Positions 41,531 through 50,166 of a stretch of 54,087 bases of DNA are shown here, piece by piece. This DNA comes from a virus. The notes under the pieces are model-generated. The model ran no database searches. It was given only the letters and a program-made list of their open reading frames with translations, and was not told the DNA's origin. Numbering within the stretch: position 1 is the stretch's first letter; each line of letters starts with the position of its first letter. Where the stretch lies: positions 1-54,087 of IMG/VR virus record IMGVR_UViG_3300021368_001403; one strand, given 5' to 3'. The position numbers and the translations under genes are program-made.

Positions 41531-41569
41531 GGGCATTAGAGTGTGGTGCCAGAGGTCAGTGTGACAGAT

Positions 41570-42124
41570 TCACAACTGGCATGCGGACCACTTGACAATT
41601 GGCGAAACTATGTCACTCTGTAACAATGCTGCGACATTGGTGCAGATATAATCATCATTGCCACCATTTTGTCCGCCTTGTTGCACATTAAACAAGCAAT
41701 CATCGCTCTTAAGATGCTCTTCAAAGTTCTGCTTAGTGATATAAAAGATACGAATATCCTTTTCATCAGGATTAATTCCGCAGAAGATAAGACGTTCCCA
41801 ATCCTTACACACGGAAACATGATTAATAATGAACTTATCAACCACAACTCCACCCTTTTTATTGCGAGTAGCGAGCGCGAACTTGATCTCTGTGAGGATA
41901 CTATCAATCACACGATCATGTCCTGCCGTAGAAGTCTTGGCACGTTTAACTTCTGAGAGTAAAAACTCTTCCATATACTTGGACACAAAGCGTTCACCAA
42001 ACTCACCCTTTTGTTTGGGTGACATGAACACATAACCCTCAAAGGGTGTTCCAATCCAAGGATCATTCAAATTATTATTGATGTAGTCGCGGAGACTACC
42101 GTCAGCAAAAATGGAATCAAACAT
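41570..42124 (-). CDS. PD-(D/E)xK-like nuclease candidate
   Basis: 184 residues. An N-terminal helix with Glu44 (GEFGERFVSKYMEEFL) is followed by Asp70/Asp74 and Glu79-Ile-Lys81 (GHDRVIDSILTEIKFALATR), the spacing expected of the PD-(D/E)xK fold of restriction and repair nucleases. It also fits strands such as RLIFCGINPDEKDIRIFYI. No methylase gene accompanies it, so it may degrade host DNA or act in replication or repair rather than be a restriction system. Its upstream region has a strong terminator followed by a TATCAT -10 candidate. Nuclease function is inferred from the motif pattern only. Confidence 0.6.
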   Translation of the reverse strand: MFDSIFADGSLRDYINNNLNDPWIGTPFEGYVFMSPKQKGEFGERFVSKYMEEFLLSEVKRAKTSTAGHDRVIDSILTEIKFALATRNKKGGVVVDKFIINHVSVCKDWERLIFCGINPDEKDIRIFYITKQNFEEHLKSDDCLFNVQQGGQNGGNDDYICTNVAALLQSDIVSPIVKWSACQL

Positions 42125-42154
42125 GAATCAGATGTGTATGGAGTCATGATAGCA

Positions 42155-42181
42155 TGAAAAAAGGGGGTTTGCAACCCCCTT
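42155..42181 (-). terminator. Factor-independent terminator
   Basis: Minus strand AAGGGGGTT, a three-base loop, AACCCCCTT, then TTTTTT. Perfect 9-bp stem just after the stop of the 66-residue gene. Confidence 0.95.
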
Positions 42182-42186
42182 GATAA

Positions 42187-42387
42187 TTATTTACTTGTCC
42201 CAAATTCTTTTTGATAGGCAGTGACTGCATAGTCACGATACTTCTTGAAGAAAGGGATCAGGTACTCATATGCCTGATTAAGATCCTCACAGAGTTTATT
42301 CCACTCATACTGGTGGATCTGCCAACGGATCTTAATATCCTCAACGTAATCTGCACGTGACAGAAGAGTTTCGGGGCGTGATGTCAT
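42187..42387 (-). CDS. Small helical protein
   Basis: 66 residues (MTSRPETLLSRADYVEDIKI, then YLIPFFKKYRDYAVTAYQKE), almost fully helical and rich in Tyr and Trp. A CATACT -10 candidate precedes it, the leader ends AACAACCACTATG without Shine-Dalgarno sequence, and a strong terminator follows, so it is its own transcription unit. Not recognised. Confidence 0.75.
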   Translation of the reverse strand: MTSRPETLLSRADYVEDIKIRWQIHQYEWNKLCEDLNQAYEYLIPFFKKYRDYAVTAYQKEFGTSK

Positions 42388-42454
42388 AGTGGTTGTTTGA
42401 ACGACTCGTGTAGTATGGCACTGTCATAAGAGTCTGTCAAGAGGTATGTGACAC

Positions 42455-42637
42455 TTAATCAACTGGATCAATTCCTTCCAATTGAGATACAGGTACTCTA
42501 TGCTCTCCTGCAATGAGATACCAGTGCTCTCCATCCTCAAATCCTAGATATTTGAGTTCTTCCTCAGGAAAAGAGTTTTCTCTTAGCATTGCTTGCAGTT
42601 GCATATGCATAAGTTCATGATGTGTTGGTACATTCAT
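42455..42637 (-). CDS. Small hypothetical protein
   Basis: 60 residues (MNVPTHHELMHMQLQAMLRE), His- and Met-rich helix followed by a short beta part (HWYLIAGEHRVPVSQLEG). Coupled to the oxygenase upstream by ATGA, so made together with it. Function unknown. Confidence 0.75.
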   Translation of the reverse strand: MNVPTHHELMHMQLQAMLRENSFPEEELKYLGFEDGEHWYLIAGEHRVPVSQLEGIDPVD

Positions 42638-43266
42638 TTAAACATTGGTCCCCATGCCCACGCTACTAATACATTTCTAACACCACTTGTAACTGGTTTT
42701 ACTCTATGCTCCATAATTGATGGAAATATTAATATATCAACGTAATCTAAACTAATCTCTTTTGTATTGATTTTACCAGCACGAACACTTGCAAATTCAA
42801 ACTCACCACCAGTGTAATCTTCTTTATGACTGAGCATTAATGTCATTGATAATTTTCGTGTCATTAAATTGACTTTATCATCACTCATCATCATATCATT
42901 ATGCCAATCAAAATGATCATGTTCACTATAAGAAAAGCTTTCTTTAGAGCTCTCATATCTCAAATATTGAATGTTCTCAAAGAATGAGAGATCAAATTGC
43001 CAAATATCAGTAGCAGGATTTACTTCATTAAATTGAGCGAAGATGAATTTCATGACATCTTCATTCTCAATAACTGCTGCTTTACACTTTCTTTTATCGG
43101 AGAGATATGCAGACATATCCTCTTCAGGAGAGTTTGATCCAGCTACTCTAGCAGAAAAAAATTCTAAATTAGAAGATGCTAGATGACTCTCTAGATCCTC
43201 CATTAATTGTTTCGGAATGGTAGTTCTTCTAAAACTAAAGAACTGACTGTTATACTGTAGACTCAT
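42634..43266 (-). CDS. 2OG-Fe(II) oxygenase, PKHD-type
   Basis: 210 residues with His122-x-Asp124 (HFDWHNDMMM), His187 (FPSIMEHRVKPV) and Arg197 (GVRNVLVAWAWGP), the standard triad and 2-oxoglutarate arginine of prolyl-4-hydroxylase/PKHD-type enzymes (PiuC-like). The TGGEFEF strand before the second His is also typical. It should hydroxylate a protein or small-molecule substrate in the host cytoplasm; the target is unknown. A TATAAT -10 element lies about 25 bases upstream in the gap after the 118-residue gene. Confidence 0.85.
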   Translation of the reverse strand: MSLQYNSQFFSFRRTTIPKQLMEDLESHLASSNLEFFSARVAGSNSPEEDMSAYLSDKRKCKAAVIENEDVMKFIFAQFNEVNPATDIWQFDLSFFENIQYLRYESSKESFSYSEHDHFDWHNDMMMSDDKVNLMTRKLSMTLMLSHKEDYTGGEFEFASVRAGKINTKEISLDYVDILIFPSIMEHRVKPVTSGVRNVLVAWAWGPMFK

Positions 43267-43287
43267 TTCACATCAAAATGTAATTAT

Positions 43288-43293
43288 ATTATA
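43288..43293 (-). promoter_or_regulatory. -10 element for the PKHD-type oxygenase
   Basis: Minus-strand TATAAT in GATATAATATAATTAC, with a second overlapping TATAAT five bases further; about 22 bases before the ATG at 43266. Confidence 0.5.
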
Positions 43294-43650
43294 TCATGAA
43301 GCAGCAACTTTGTTTGTATATGGAATAGCTCCTGTTGGTGTTACCACATATGCTTCAACAAAGTAATCGGTATCTTCTAATTCTTTTAGCAAAGGAAACC
43401 AACTACGTGCAGTATCAATAGCAACTGTTTGTGTGTCAAATTTATAGAATGTTAATGTATTTGAGAATATCTCTTGTACTTCATCCTCATCAATGATATC
43501 ATCATCGTAGAAGTTTAAAACCTCTTGTTGTTTCTCGGATGAGAGATAGCACCAGTCAGTGTTATCAATGACTAGAATGTACTTGTTTTCTGCTTTCGCA
43601 TAGTATGAGACTAATTCATATAGTCTCTCTGGGTTCATTGATACTAACAT
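43294..43650 (-). CDS. Hypothetical protein of the fibre operon
   Basis: 118 residues, alpha/beta, acidic middle (YDDDIIDEDEVQEIFSN). The C-terminus ends GAIPYTNKVAAS. ATGA overlap with the 313-residue chaperone candidate, so probably made with it; it may be a second assembly factor. An internal ATG (fifth residue) is an alternative start. Not recognised. Confidence 0.75.
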   Translation of the reverse strand: MLVSMNPERLYELVSYYAKAENKYILVIDNTDWCYLSSEKQQEVLNFYDDDIIDEDEVQEIFSNTLTFYKFDTQTVAIDTARSWFPLLKELEDTDYFVEAYVVTPTGAIPYTNKVAAS

Positions 43651-44591
43651 CAGATTTCTCCGTTTTCAATTCTTGTTATTAAAGCTTTAATATATGCTTC
43701 TGCAGATGTATTAGGATGAGATGCACCTACCTCATCTATAGTCTTCTCTCTAAGAGTATCATCTTCATGATTCAAGTTTATAGTTTGATGCCTGAATTTT
43801 CTGACTGGTCTTACACCAGATACTTTAGAGTCTTCATCTAATATAGACTTCATTGTCATATAAAGTGCTAGTTTTTGTGCAAAACTATTGACAGCAGGAG
43901 ATGTTAGTTTCCAAAAATGAAAGTCACTGAACAAATACTCCTCATTAACACCCTGATCACCAAGTGCCTCAACATTGACTGCTGGGATATCTAATGTCTT
44001 TCTATGTAAGTATTCTTTAGGAGTAATTGGGAAGCATACATCATGTGGTAATTCTACCTGATTTTGATTGAACAATTCACGTAGATATGTTCTATACTTT
44101 TGATATAAAACTTTTTCTTCTGCTGTTATTGGTGCATCTTCTACTTGAGTCCAATCACTTTCATCTAATAAGAATTTTCTAACTAACTTCACCTTATCCC
44201 AGTTTAATGAAGCATCTGCTCTAAACTTTTGTTGAAGTGCTCTTTCGTACTCTTCCTCACCAATTTCTTTATATTCAATGAACTTCTCTGACACACTGTT
44301 GAATAAATCTTCAACTGTTGCAAGATCGTTAATTGCTTGTGGATCAAACTCGTAAGATACCCACTTACCACTGTTAGTCTTAAAGTTTCTTACATACTTA
44401 TTTCTTTGCACCAAACAGGTTTTATCCTCTTTGTATACAAATAATTCTAATCTGTCCCTAGGAGTATCCCACACAGGTGTGATAATGGGAGCAATTTCTC
44501 TCTCCCAATAATCATCATTAATAGTTTTTGAAATACCTTTATAATTAATCGTCTTATCAAAGGCATTCAAAGTCAATAAAGCTTTTGACAT
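43650..44591 (-). CDS. Fibre assembly chaperone candidate
   Basis: 313 residues. Residues about 138-174 (RKFLLDESDWTQVEDAPITA, then YQKYRTYLRELF) match the helix-DWTQ-helix signature shared by phage tail fibre assembly proteins and related tail chaperones (R-x-LL-x-x-S-DW-T-Q...D-x-P...YRxxLR). It lies 31 bases after the 1847-residue fibre, the place where T4-like phages put the gp38-type assembly factor or adhesin. A late promoter (GATAAATA) sits right before it, overlapping the fibre stop codon. The flanking regions (1-130, 190-313) are not recognised. Confidence 0.65.
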   Translation of the reverse strand: MSKALLTLNAFDKTINYKGISKTINDDYWEREIAPIITPVWDTPRDRLELFVYKEDKTCLVQRNKYVRNFKTNSGKWVSYEFDPQAINDLATVEDLFNSVSEKFIEYKEIGEEEYERALQQKFRADASLNWDKVKLVRKFLLDESDWTQVEDAPITAEEKVLYQKYRTYLRELFNQNQVELPHDVCFPITPKEYLHRKTLDIPAVNVEALGDQGVNEEYLFSDFHFWKLTSPAVNSFAQKLALYMTMKSILDEDSKVSGVRPVRKFRHQTINLNHEDDTLREKTIDEVGASHPNTSAEAYIKALITRIENGEI

Positions 44592-44615
44592 TTGGATAAT
44601 CTTGAGTGCATGAAG

Positions 44616-44623
44616 TATTTATC
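44616..44623 (-). promoter_or_regulatory. Late promoter before the chaperone candidate
   Basis: Minus-strand GATAAATA about 25 bases before the ATG at 44591; its first base overlaps the stop codon of the 1847-residue fibre gene. Confidence 0.65.
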
Positions 44624-47600
44624 TAGAATGCTTTAATCAAGTATTTTGATCTATGATACCTTGTAATCAGAGGTATAGTCTCTTGTACTCGTGCTGTAGC
44701 AGTTACAGATATTGGAGTAGATGAAGACAATTGGAATTGTCCGTCAGTAAATCTCATATTACTCTTTTCTGCAGTAACTGTTCTTCTAAGACGATCAATT
44801 CCATCATCAGGACCACAATCACCTGTATTACTAGGAAGAGTAGCATCTACTGATGGGACAAAGTTTTGCTCTATAGCAGGATTGTAGTTAAATCCAAATT
44901 GTGCTAATGCCCAGTTATCATTAGTATCTCCTGTTCCTGCAGCATCATTATCTCCCGTACCTGTAGGACGATTTTGACGAAGAATCAAATAAATTCCGTT
45001 AGCTTTAACATTATTGTTATCATCAATTGTAACTTCATAATTTGCATATCCACTTGCACTAACAGTAGGTCCAGCAACTTGTGATAATAGTGTTTCCGAG
45101 GTTGCATCAACTGAAGTTTTATAGTATACGAAGAGTCCTTCTTCAGGAGCATCACCACCATTATTATTATTTCCTTTAATAACAGTAAATGTTGCTTTAT
45201 TCACATTTGTCATGTTAAATGGTCCTAATTGTAAGAATCTACTTCCACCACCACTAAACAACACATATTTTGTTGCTTTATTTGCACTTAATGCTGATGC
45301 AGTTGGAAAATTAGTACCTGTTGAGCTAGTTACATTAACTCCTGCACTTGAAGAATGCCATATAGCACCACCAACTGTTTTTGGAGTTCCTGAGTAGTTT
45401 GGTGTATTTGATGGCCAATTGGAAACTTCATAATATCTTCCTGCTGGAGATGTAGTTCCAATTACATTGTCATCACCTTCAATTGTTTCATATACAGATA
45501 CTGTAATGGTTCCAGCACTTCCACCGTTACCACCGCCGCTGCCAGCACCACCAGCATTTCCAATTGAACAAGCAATAGCAGTAGGATCACCTGTATATTT
45601 GAAATATACTTGAGATCCTGATCCACCGCCACCACCATCTGGGTTATCAACTGGTTGGGTATAGTTAATTGTAAGACTAACATATCCATTACCACTAGAA
45701 CCAGAAGATTCAGAATAACCAGAAACATAATTACTATTCACAGCAGATCTACCTGCATAACCACCCGATCCAGAACCAGTGTTGACGTGACCAGCACCAG
45801 CTTGACCGCCTAAACCGCCATTACCACCGCCATTAGGACCAGCACCAGCACCGCCTCCACCGCCTCCACCAGCAGTACAACCAGAAGCACTACCAGCACC
45901 ACCATTAGAGAAACCAATAGAAGCTGATGCATAAAGTCCTTGTGCTGGTCCAAGACCACCGCCACCAGTCCAGCATGGGTCAGTGACAGAACCACCATTG
46001 TTTCCACCACCGTTACCGCCGCCGCCTCCACCGCCGCCAGCACCCATTAGGTTACCGACACCAGCAGAAAGTGAAGTAGCGCCACCGCCACCACCACCAG
46101 ATCCACCGTTACCCCATGCGCCGCGGCCACCAGTACCACCATTAGCTCGCCCGCCGCCTCCTGAAGTTGTAGATTCTGTCTGCGATCCACCGTAAATATT
46201 GTTTCCTTGATTACCTCTTTGACCAATTATAAAATTTAAATTTCCTACTGAAGCTATGGTTCCAGTTACTCTTCTACCAGGAGATCCAGTACCACCAGTT
46301 GTACCACAACCTGCCTGACCATTACCAGGTCCATTACCTCCACCACCACCAGATATGTCTGCATATACGCTTGTTAAAGAACCACCACTAGGAACTACAG
46401 ATGCAGGATTAAATGAATCGCTACTGCTAAAATATCTACTGGTACTGGATGATATGCTGCTGTCTTCATCACCACCAGCACCACCTGCGGCACCGCCACC
46501 TTGTCCACCACTTGTACCAGATCCAGAAGATCCATTTTCTGTTACTTCAAAACTAAATCTATCATCATTTAACAGAGCAGCAGGAATAGAATAATTTCCT
46601 CCCCCACCTGCTCCACCGCCACCGTTGCCAGAAGAACCACCTTGACCACCACCAGCAGTAATGGTATAGTTAATGCCATCAACTGTGAGAGTTGCACTTG
46701 CACTTCCACCATTACCGCCATTACCGAAGGATCCACCTCCTCCACCACCAGGAGCTAGTAAAGTTACTTCATAACCACTTACTGTACTTGAATTGTTAGG
46801 GCGTGCAGGAACACTTAATGACCCACTATTAATAGATTGTTGATATATTTCTTGCCCAAGATCTGCTTCAGATGCAATAATATCTTTACCACCAATTGTA
46901 GTAACATTATCAACAACCCAAACTTTAGGTTCGCTTTGAACTTCACTTTCTACAATATATCCACCAGCTTCTCTAATTGTTCCTCCAGAAACAGTTTGAG
47001 CACCAATAGGATTTTGAGGTTGTAATCTAACTTGATTATTAGAGAAACCATCTTCTAATACTGTATACGTACCATCAAAAGTATTTGTTAAAGCAATAGT
47101 AACGGCATCTCCAACAGCAAATCCATGATCATTAACTGTAGTAACATTAAGGAATGTACCATCACTAGTAGTAGAATCAATCGCGATTGTTGGTGGTGTT
47201 GTAATACTATAGTTGTAACATCCATCCCAAACTACTCCAGGTTGTGTACCACCCATCAATCCAACTTGTGCAACTCCAATAGAATCCAATCCGTTAGGGT
47301 GGAGCGCACCAACATCATTCCAGCCAGTCTCACTATCAAATCCAAGTGATTCACTTGTTTCCCTACTATATTCCTGCCAAGTAGTTGCAGGTACTTCAAG
47401 ATCTTGTTTTAATGTAATTGAAACATTACTTGTCCGATATTGTGGAGGGATATCAACTATTTGCTTTTTCCAGAATGCATATGCTGCATCATACTCATTG
47501 AAAGATAAACCACTACCTCCTCTAGAAGGAAGAATATCTTCTTCAACTCCATTTGGCCAAATTATTCTCAATCCTTCAGTTGGTTGGTTAGGACGTTCTC

Positions 47601-50166
47601 CACCATTACTATCATTTCCTACGATAGCAAGAACATAAAATTTAGTATAATTTGACATATCAATGGTGAATGTAACACCTCTGTCGTTTGCCAAAGTAGA
47701 TTGTGGAGATGTTCCTAAACTAGAAAATCTAATATAATTATCTTGATCTAGTCCAGGATTAGCAAATCCACCAAGTTCACCACGACCATTACCCCATTCT
47801 GTCTGCCAAGTATCATTATAATCAGTAATCGTAGACGTAAATGCTGGATCATCAACTGCCCATGTTTTATCAGGCAGAACATTTGTTTGTTTCTTTTCAC
47901 CAATACCTTCAACATTACCATAAGTAGCAATAGTTGCATTAGAAGGTCTTGATCCTTGTAATCCATGAGAGTGACCTATTGCCCCACCATCACCAGATGG
48001 ACCACCAGGAACGAACTCAAGAACAGAACCATTATAATTTGTGTATTGTGTAGTATATGTGTCTACACCTCCAAGGGTTGCAAGTGATCTCTCTAGAACA
48101 ATACTTCCTAAAATATAATGATTATGTGATGCAGGACGTGCAAAGATATAATCTTCTGTAGGTCCAACTCTATATGTTTTTTCTCCAATAGCATATGAAG
48201 TAATATCTGCTACTACATCATTATATCCAGTAGTAACAACATCACTAATTTCATAAAATTCTTGAGGAGTTTCTAATTCAGTTGTTGGAATATACCATTG
48301 CCCACCAATATCACCAACTCTCATAGTAATTCTATCACCTACCAGTGGACTACCAGATCCTTCAATACCCTCACCATATCCAATTAGTTTTCTATCTCTA
48401 TAATCAGGAACTCTAAATTCACCTAGAATGTATGGATAATCAGATAATTCATATCCTTTTCTAATTCTAATTACAGGTTGATTTGTTAAACTTCCAATAA
48501 CGATGTCTAAACTACCACCAGTGACACCAGATCCTGTTCCAGTAATATCATAGTTATCTGTATATGCTGGTGCTCTATTATAGTCTGGAATTAACTGACC
48601 AGATCCAGCAGCAAAATCCATATGAGTAATCAGAGTTTGCTGATTAGTTAGATTTGCAATAACATGTAGTCTGTACTTATGCTTTTCACCAGCAGGAGGT
48701 TGTGGACCAGAATATCCATTATTAACCCAATCAGGACCAGAACCTATTGAAGTTTGTTCTACAGTGTTAGGTAATTTCGTTGCGCCAGTTGGTAGTGGTT
48801 CATTAACACTCATTCCTGTCTTTGATGCTGGAATATTTTTGATATTCCATAATACAGATGTTTGAACTGATAAATCTTCTAAGTAAATTTCATAGGTATC
48901 TACACTAACACCAGCAGGCATTCCAAATAAATTACCCCAAGAGATCTGCATCGTATCATTACGAGCACCAGCATCTTCATATTGTTCATATCCCGTTGGA
49001 TATCCTTGCCCAGTTAAAGGATCGTAAGTGCCAGGAGCGATTGCAGGGACTGTACCATAATGAGCAATAGCAAGAGTATTAAGTGGATCTGGTGATGCTA
49101 ATATTGATGATGAACTAATACTCCATGTTACAGTTGCTCCAGGTGTTCCTGTAGTAGTATCATTAGGATCATAGTTTACAAGTACTCTATAAACATGAGT
49201 ATCAGATCTTTGTGCTAAACTTTGATAGAAAGAAGCGTATATTAATCTATATTCTTTATTTTCTTGAACTACACCTTGTGATGAAGTGTTAGCAACATCA
49301 GAAGTTGTTGCCCATACATCCACATTAGTAGCATCATTATAGATTCTAACAGCAATACCACCTGGATTTTGCAGGAAAGTTGTGCCTCCAGTTCCAGATC
49401 CATTGTTTACCAATAATGATATTGGATATGAACCAGCAGAAACATTTCCTAAATCTACTGTGTTGATTGTGCCCTCTGTAAATGAAGAACCACTACTGTA
49501 AACAGTACCGTTAAATGTTACACTACCTGCATTATCAGTTGCGTACTGAATTTTATAATTACCAGTTGTAGGAATATTAACAGTACCACCAGTCCAAGTA
49601 TGATCAATATCAAATAAAGGATCAGTAGTAGAGGGATATACAGAGTAGCTCTTCATGAACTCACTCCATAAATTGTTGTAAGGTGCTGTCGCCTTACGCC
49701 AAGTTCTAGAACCAGGAAAATCCCCTAATTGACGAAATGATAATGTTGCATTAGAAGGAATTACTCTATCATAAGTTACTGTTCCATCAGGGGCGGTTGT
49801 TTTTGTACCATAAATTTCTGCATATACATTACCACCATTTACAAAAGTTCTATGTACTGTTCCTGGTGGTCCTGATTCAGTTTGAATGATAGCATTTGCA
49901 GAAAGTCTTTCGTTACCATTAGCACCAGATCTTTGTAGATACTCGTTACCTAAACTTTCGTATAATAAAGGATAATCTTTAATAGAATATTTACTTCCAT
50001 CACAATACAAGTATCCACGATGAGAATAATGTGGATCTTGTGTTGGTAAATTATTCGTAGGGTCAGAATTACTATCTACCAGCACTGGTACAATAGCACC
50101 AATCTGAACGTATGACCCGCCTTTATCAGAATAAAAATTTGGAAGAGTAGATCTATAATTTGCCAT
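44623..50166 (-). CDS. Long tail fibre with collar domain and glycine-rich adhesin region
   Basis: 1847 residues. N-terminal tail-collar domain at about 23-75 (GAIVPVLVDS, then GYLYCDGSKYSIKDYPLLYE). A long beta-rich part follows, with a second collar-like stretch near 610-640 (PYILGEFRVPDYRDRKLIGY). Residues about 1130-1540 are strongly glycine-rich, with runs such as GGGGGGGATSL and GNGGNGGSAS, as in the polyglycine-II adhesin domains of T4-like gp38 proteins. The end is SKYLIKAF, a motif shared with the two fibres upstream. It probably binds the host surface. The chaperone candidate follows. Its start overlaps the stop of the 452-residue gene. Confidence 0.8.
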   Translation of the reverse strand: MANYRSTLPNFYSDKGGSYVQIGAIVPVLVDSNSDPTNNLPTQDPHYSHRGYLYCDGSKYSIKDYPLLYESLGNEYLQRSGANGNERLSANAIIQTESGPPGTVHRTFVNGGNVYAEIYGTKTTAPDGTVTYDRVIPSNATLSFRQLGDFPGSRTWRKATAPYNNLWSEFMKSYSVYPSTTDPLFDIDHTWTGGTVNIPTTGNYKIQYATDNAGSVTFNGTVYSSGSSFTEGTINTVDLGNVSAGSYPISLLVNNGSGTGGTTFLQNPGGIAVRIYNDATNVDVWATTSDVANTSSQGVVQENKEYRLIYASFYQSLAQRSDTHVYRVLVNYDPNDTTTGTPGATVTWSISSSSILASPDPLNTLAIAHYGTVPAIAPGTYDPLTGQGYPTGYEQYEDAGARNDTMQISWGNLFGMPAGVSVDTYEIYLEDLSVQTSVLWNIKNIPASKTGMSVNEPLPTGATKLPNTVEQTSIGSGPDWVNNGYSGPQPPAGEKHKYRLHVIANLTNQQTLITHMDFAAGSGQLIPDYNRAPAYTDNYDITGTGSGVTGGSLDIVIGSLTNQPVIRIRKGYELSDYPYILGEFRVPDYRDRKLIGYGEGIEGSGSPLVGDRITMRVGDIGGQWYIPTTELETPQEFYEISDVVTTGYNDVVADITSYAIGEKTYRVGPTEDYIFARPASHNHYILGSIVLERSLATLGGVDTYTTQYTNYNGSVLEFVPGGPSGDGGAIGHSHGLQGSRPSNATIATYGNVEGIGEKKQTNVLPDKTWAVDDPAFTSTITDYNDTWQTEWGNGRGELGGFANPGLDQDNYIRFSSLGTSPQSTLANDRGVTFTIDMSNYTKFYVLAIVGNDSNGGERPNQPTEGLRIIWPNGVEEDILPSRGGSGLSFNEYDAAYAFWKKQIVDIPPQYRTSNVSITLKQDLEVPATTWQEYSRETSESLGFDSETGWNDVGALHPNGLDSIGVAQVGLMGGTQPGVVWDGCYNYSITTPPTIAIDSTTSDGTFLNVTTVNDHGFAVGDAVTIALTNTFDGTYTVLEDGFSNNQVRLQPQNPIGAQTVSGGTIREAGGYIVESEVQSEPKVWVVDNVTTIGGKDIIASEADLGQEIYQQSINSGSLSVPARPNNSSTVSGYEVTLLAPGGGGGGSFGNGGNGGSASATLTVDGINYTITAGGGQGGSSGNGGGGAGGGGNYSIPAALLNDDRFSFEVTENGSSGSGTSGGQGGGAAGGAGGDEDSSISSSTSRYFSSSDSFNPASVVPSGGSLTSVYADISGGGGGNGPGNGQAGCGTTGGTGSPGRRVTGTIASVGNLNFIIGQRGNQGNNIYGGSQTESTTSGGGGRANGGTGGRGAWGNGGSGGGGGGATSLSAGVGNLMGAGGGGGGGGNGGGNNGGSVTDPCWTGGGGLGPAQGLYASASIGFSNGGAGSASGCTAGGGGGGGAGAGPNGGGNGGLGGQAGAGHVNTGSGSGGYAGRSAVNSNYVSGYSESSGSSGNGYVSLTINYTQPVDNPDGGGGGSGSQVYFKYTGDPTAIACSIGNAGGAGSGGGNGGSAGTITVSVYETIEGDDNVIGTTSPAGRYYEVSNWPSNTPNYSGTPKTVGGAIWHSSSAGVNVTSSTGTNFPTASALSANKATKYVLFSGGGSRFLQLGPFNMTNVNKATFTVIKGNNNNGGDAPEEGLFVYYKTSVDATSETLLSQVAGPTVSASGYANYEVTIDDNNNVKANGIYLILRQNRPTGTGDNDAAGTGDTNDNWALAQFGFNYNPAIEQNFVPSVDATLPSNTGDCGPDDGIDRLRRTVTAEKSNMRFTDGQFQLSSSTPISVTATARVQETIPLITRYHRSKYLIKAF

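Noticed and set aside
45983-46195. Plus-strand proline-rich frame
   Set aside because: Poly-proline is simply the complement of the glycine-rich codons of the 1847-residue fibre.
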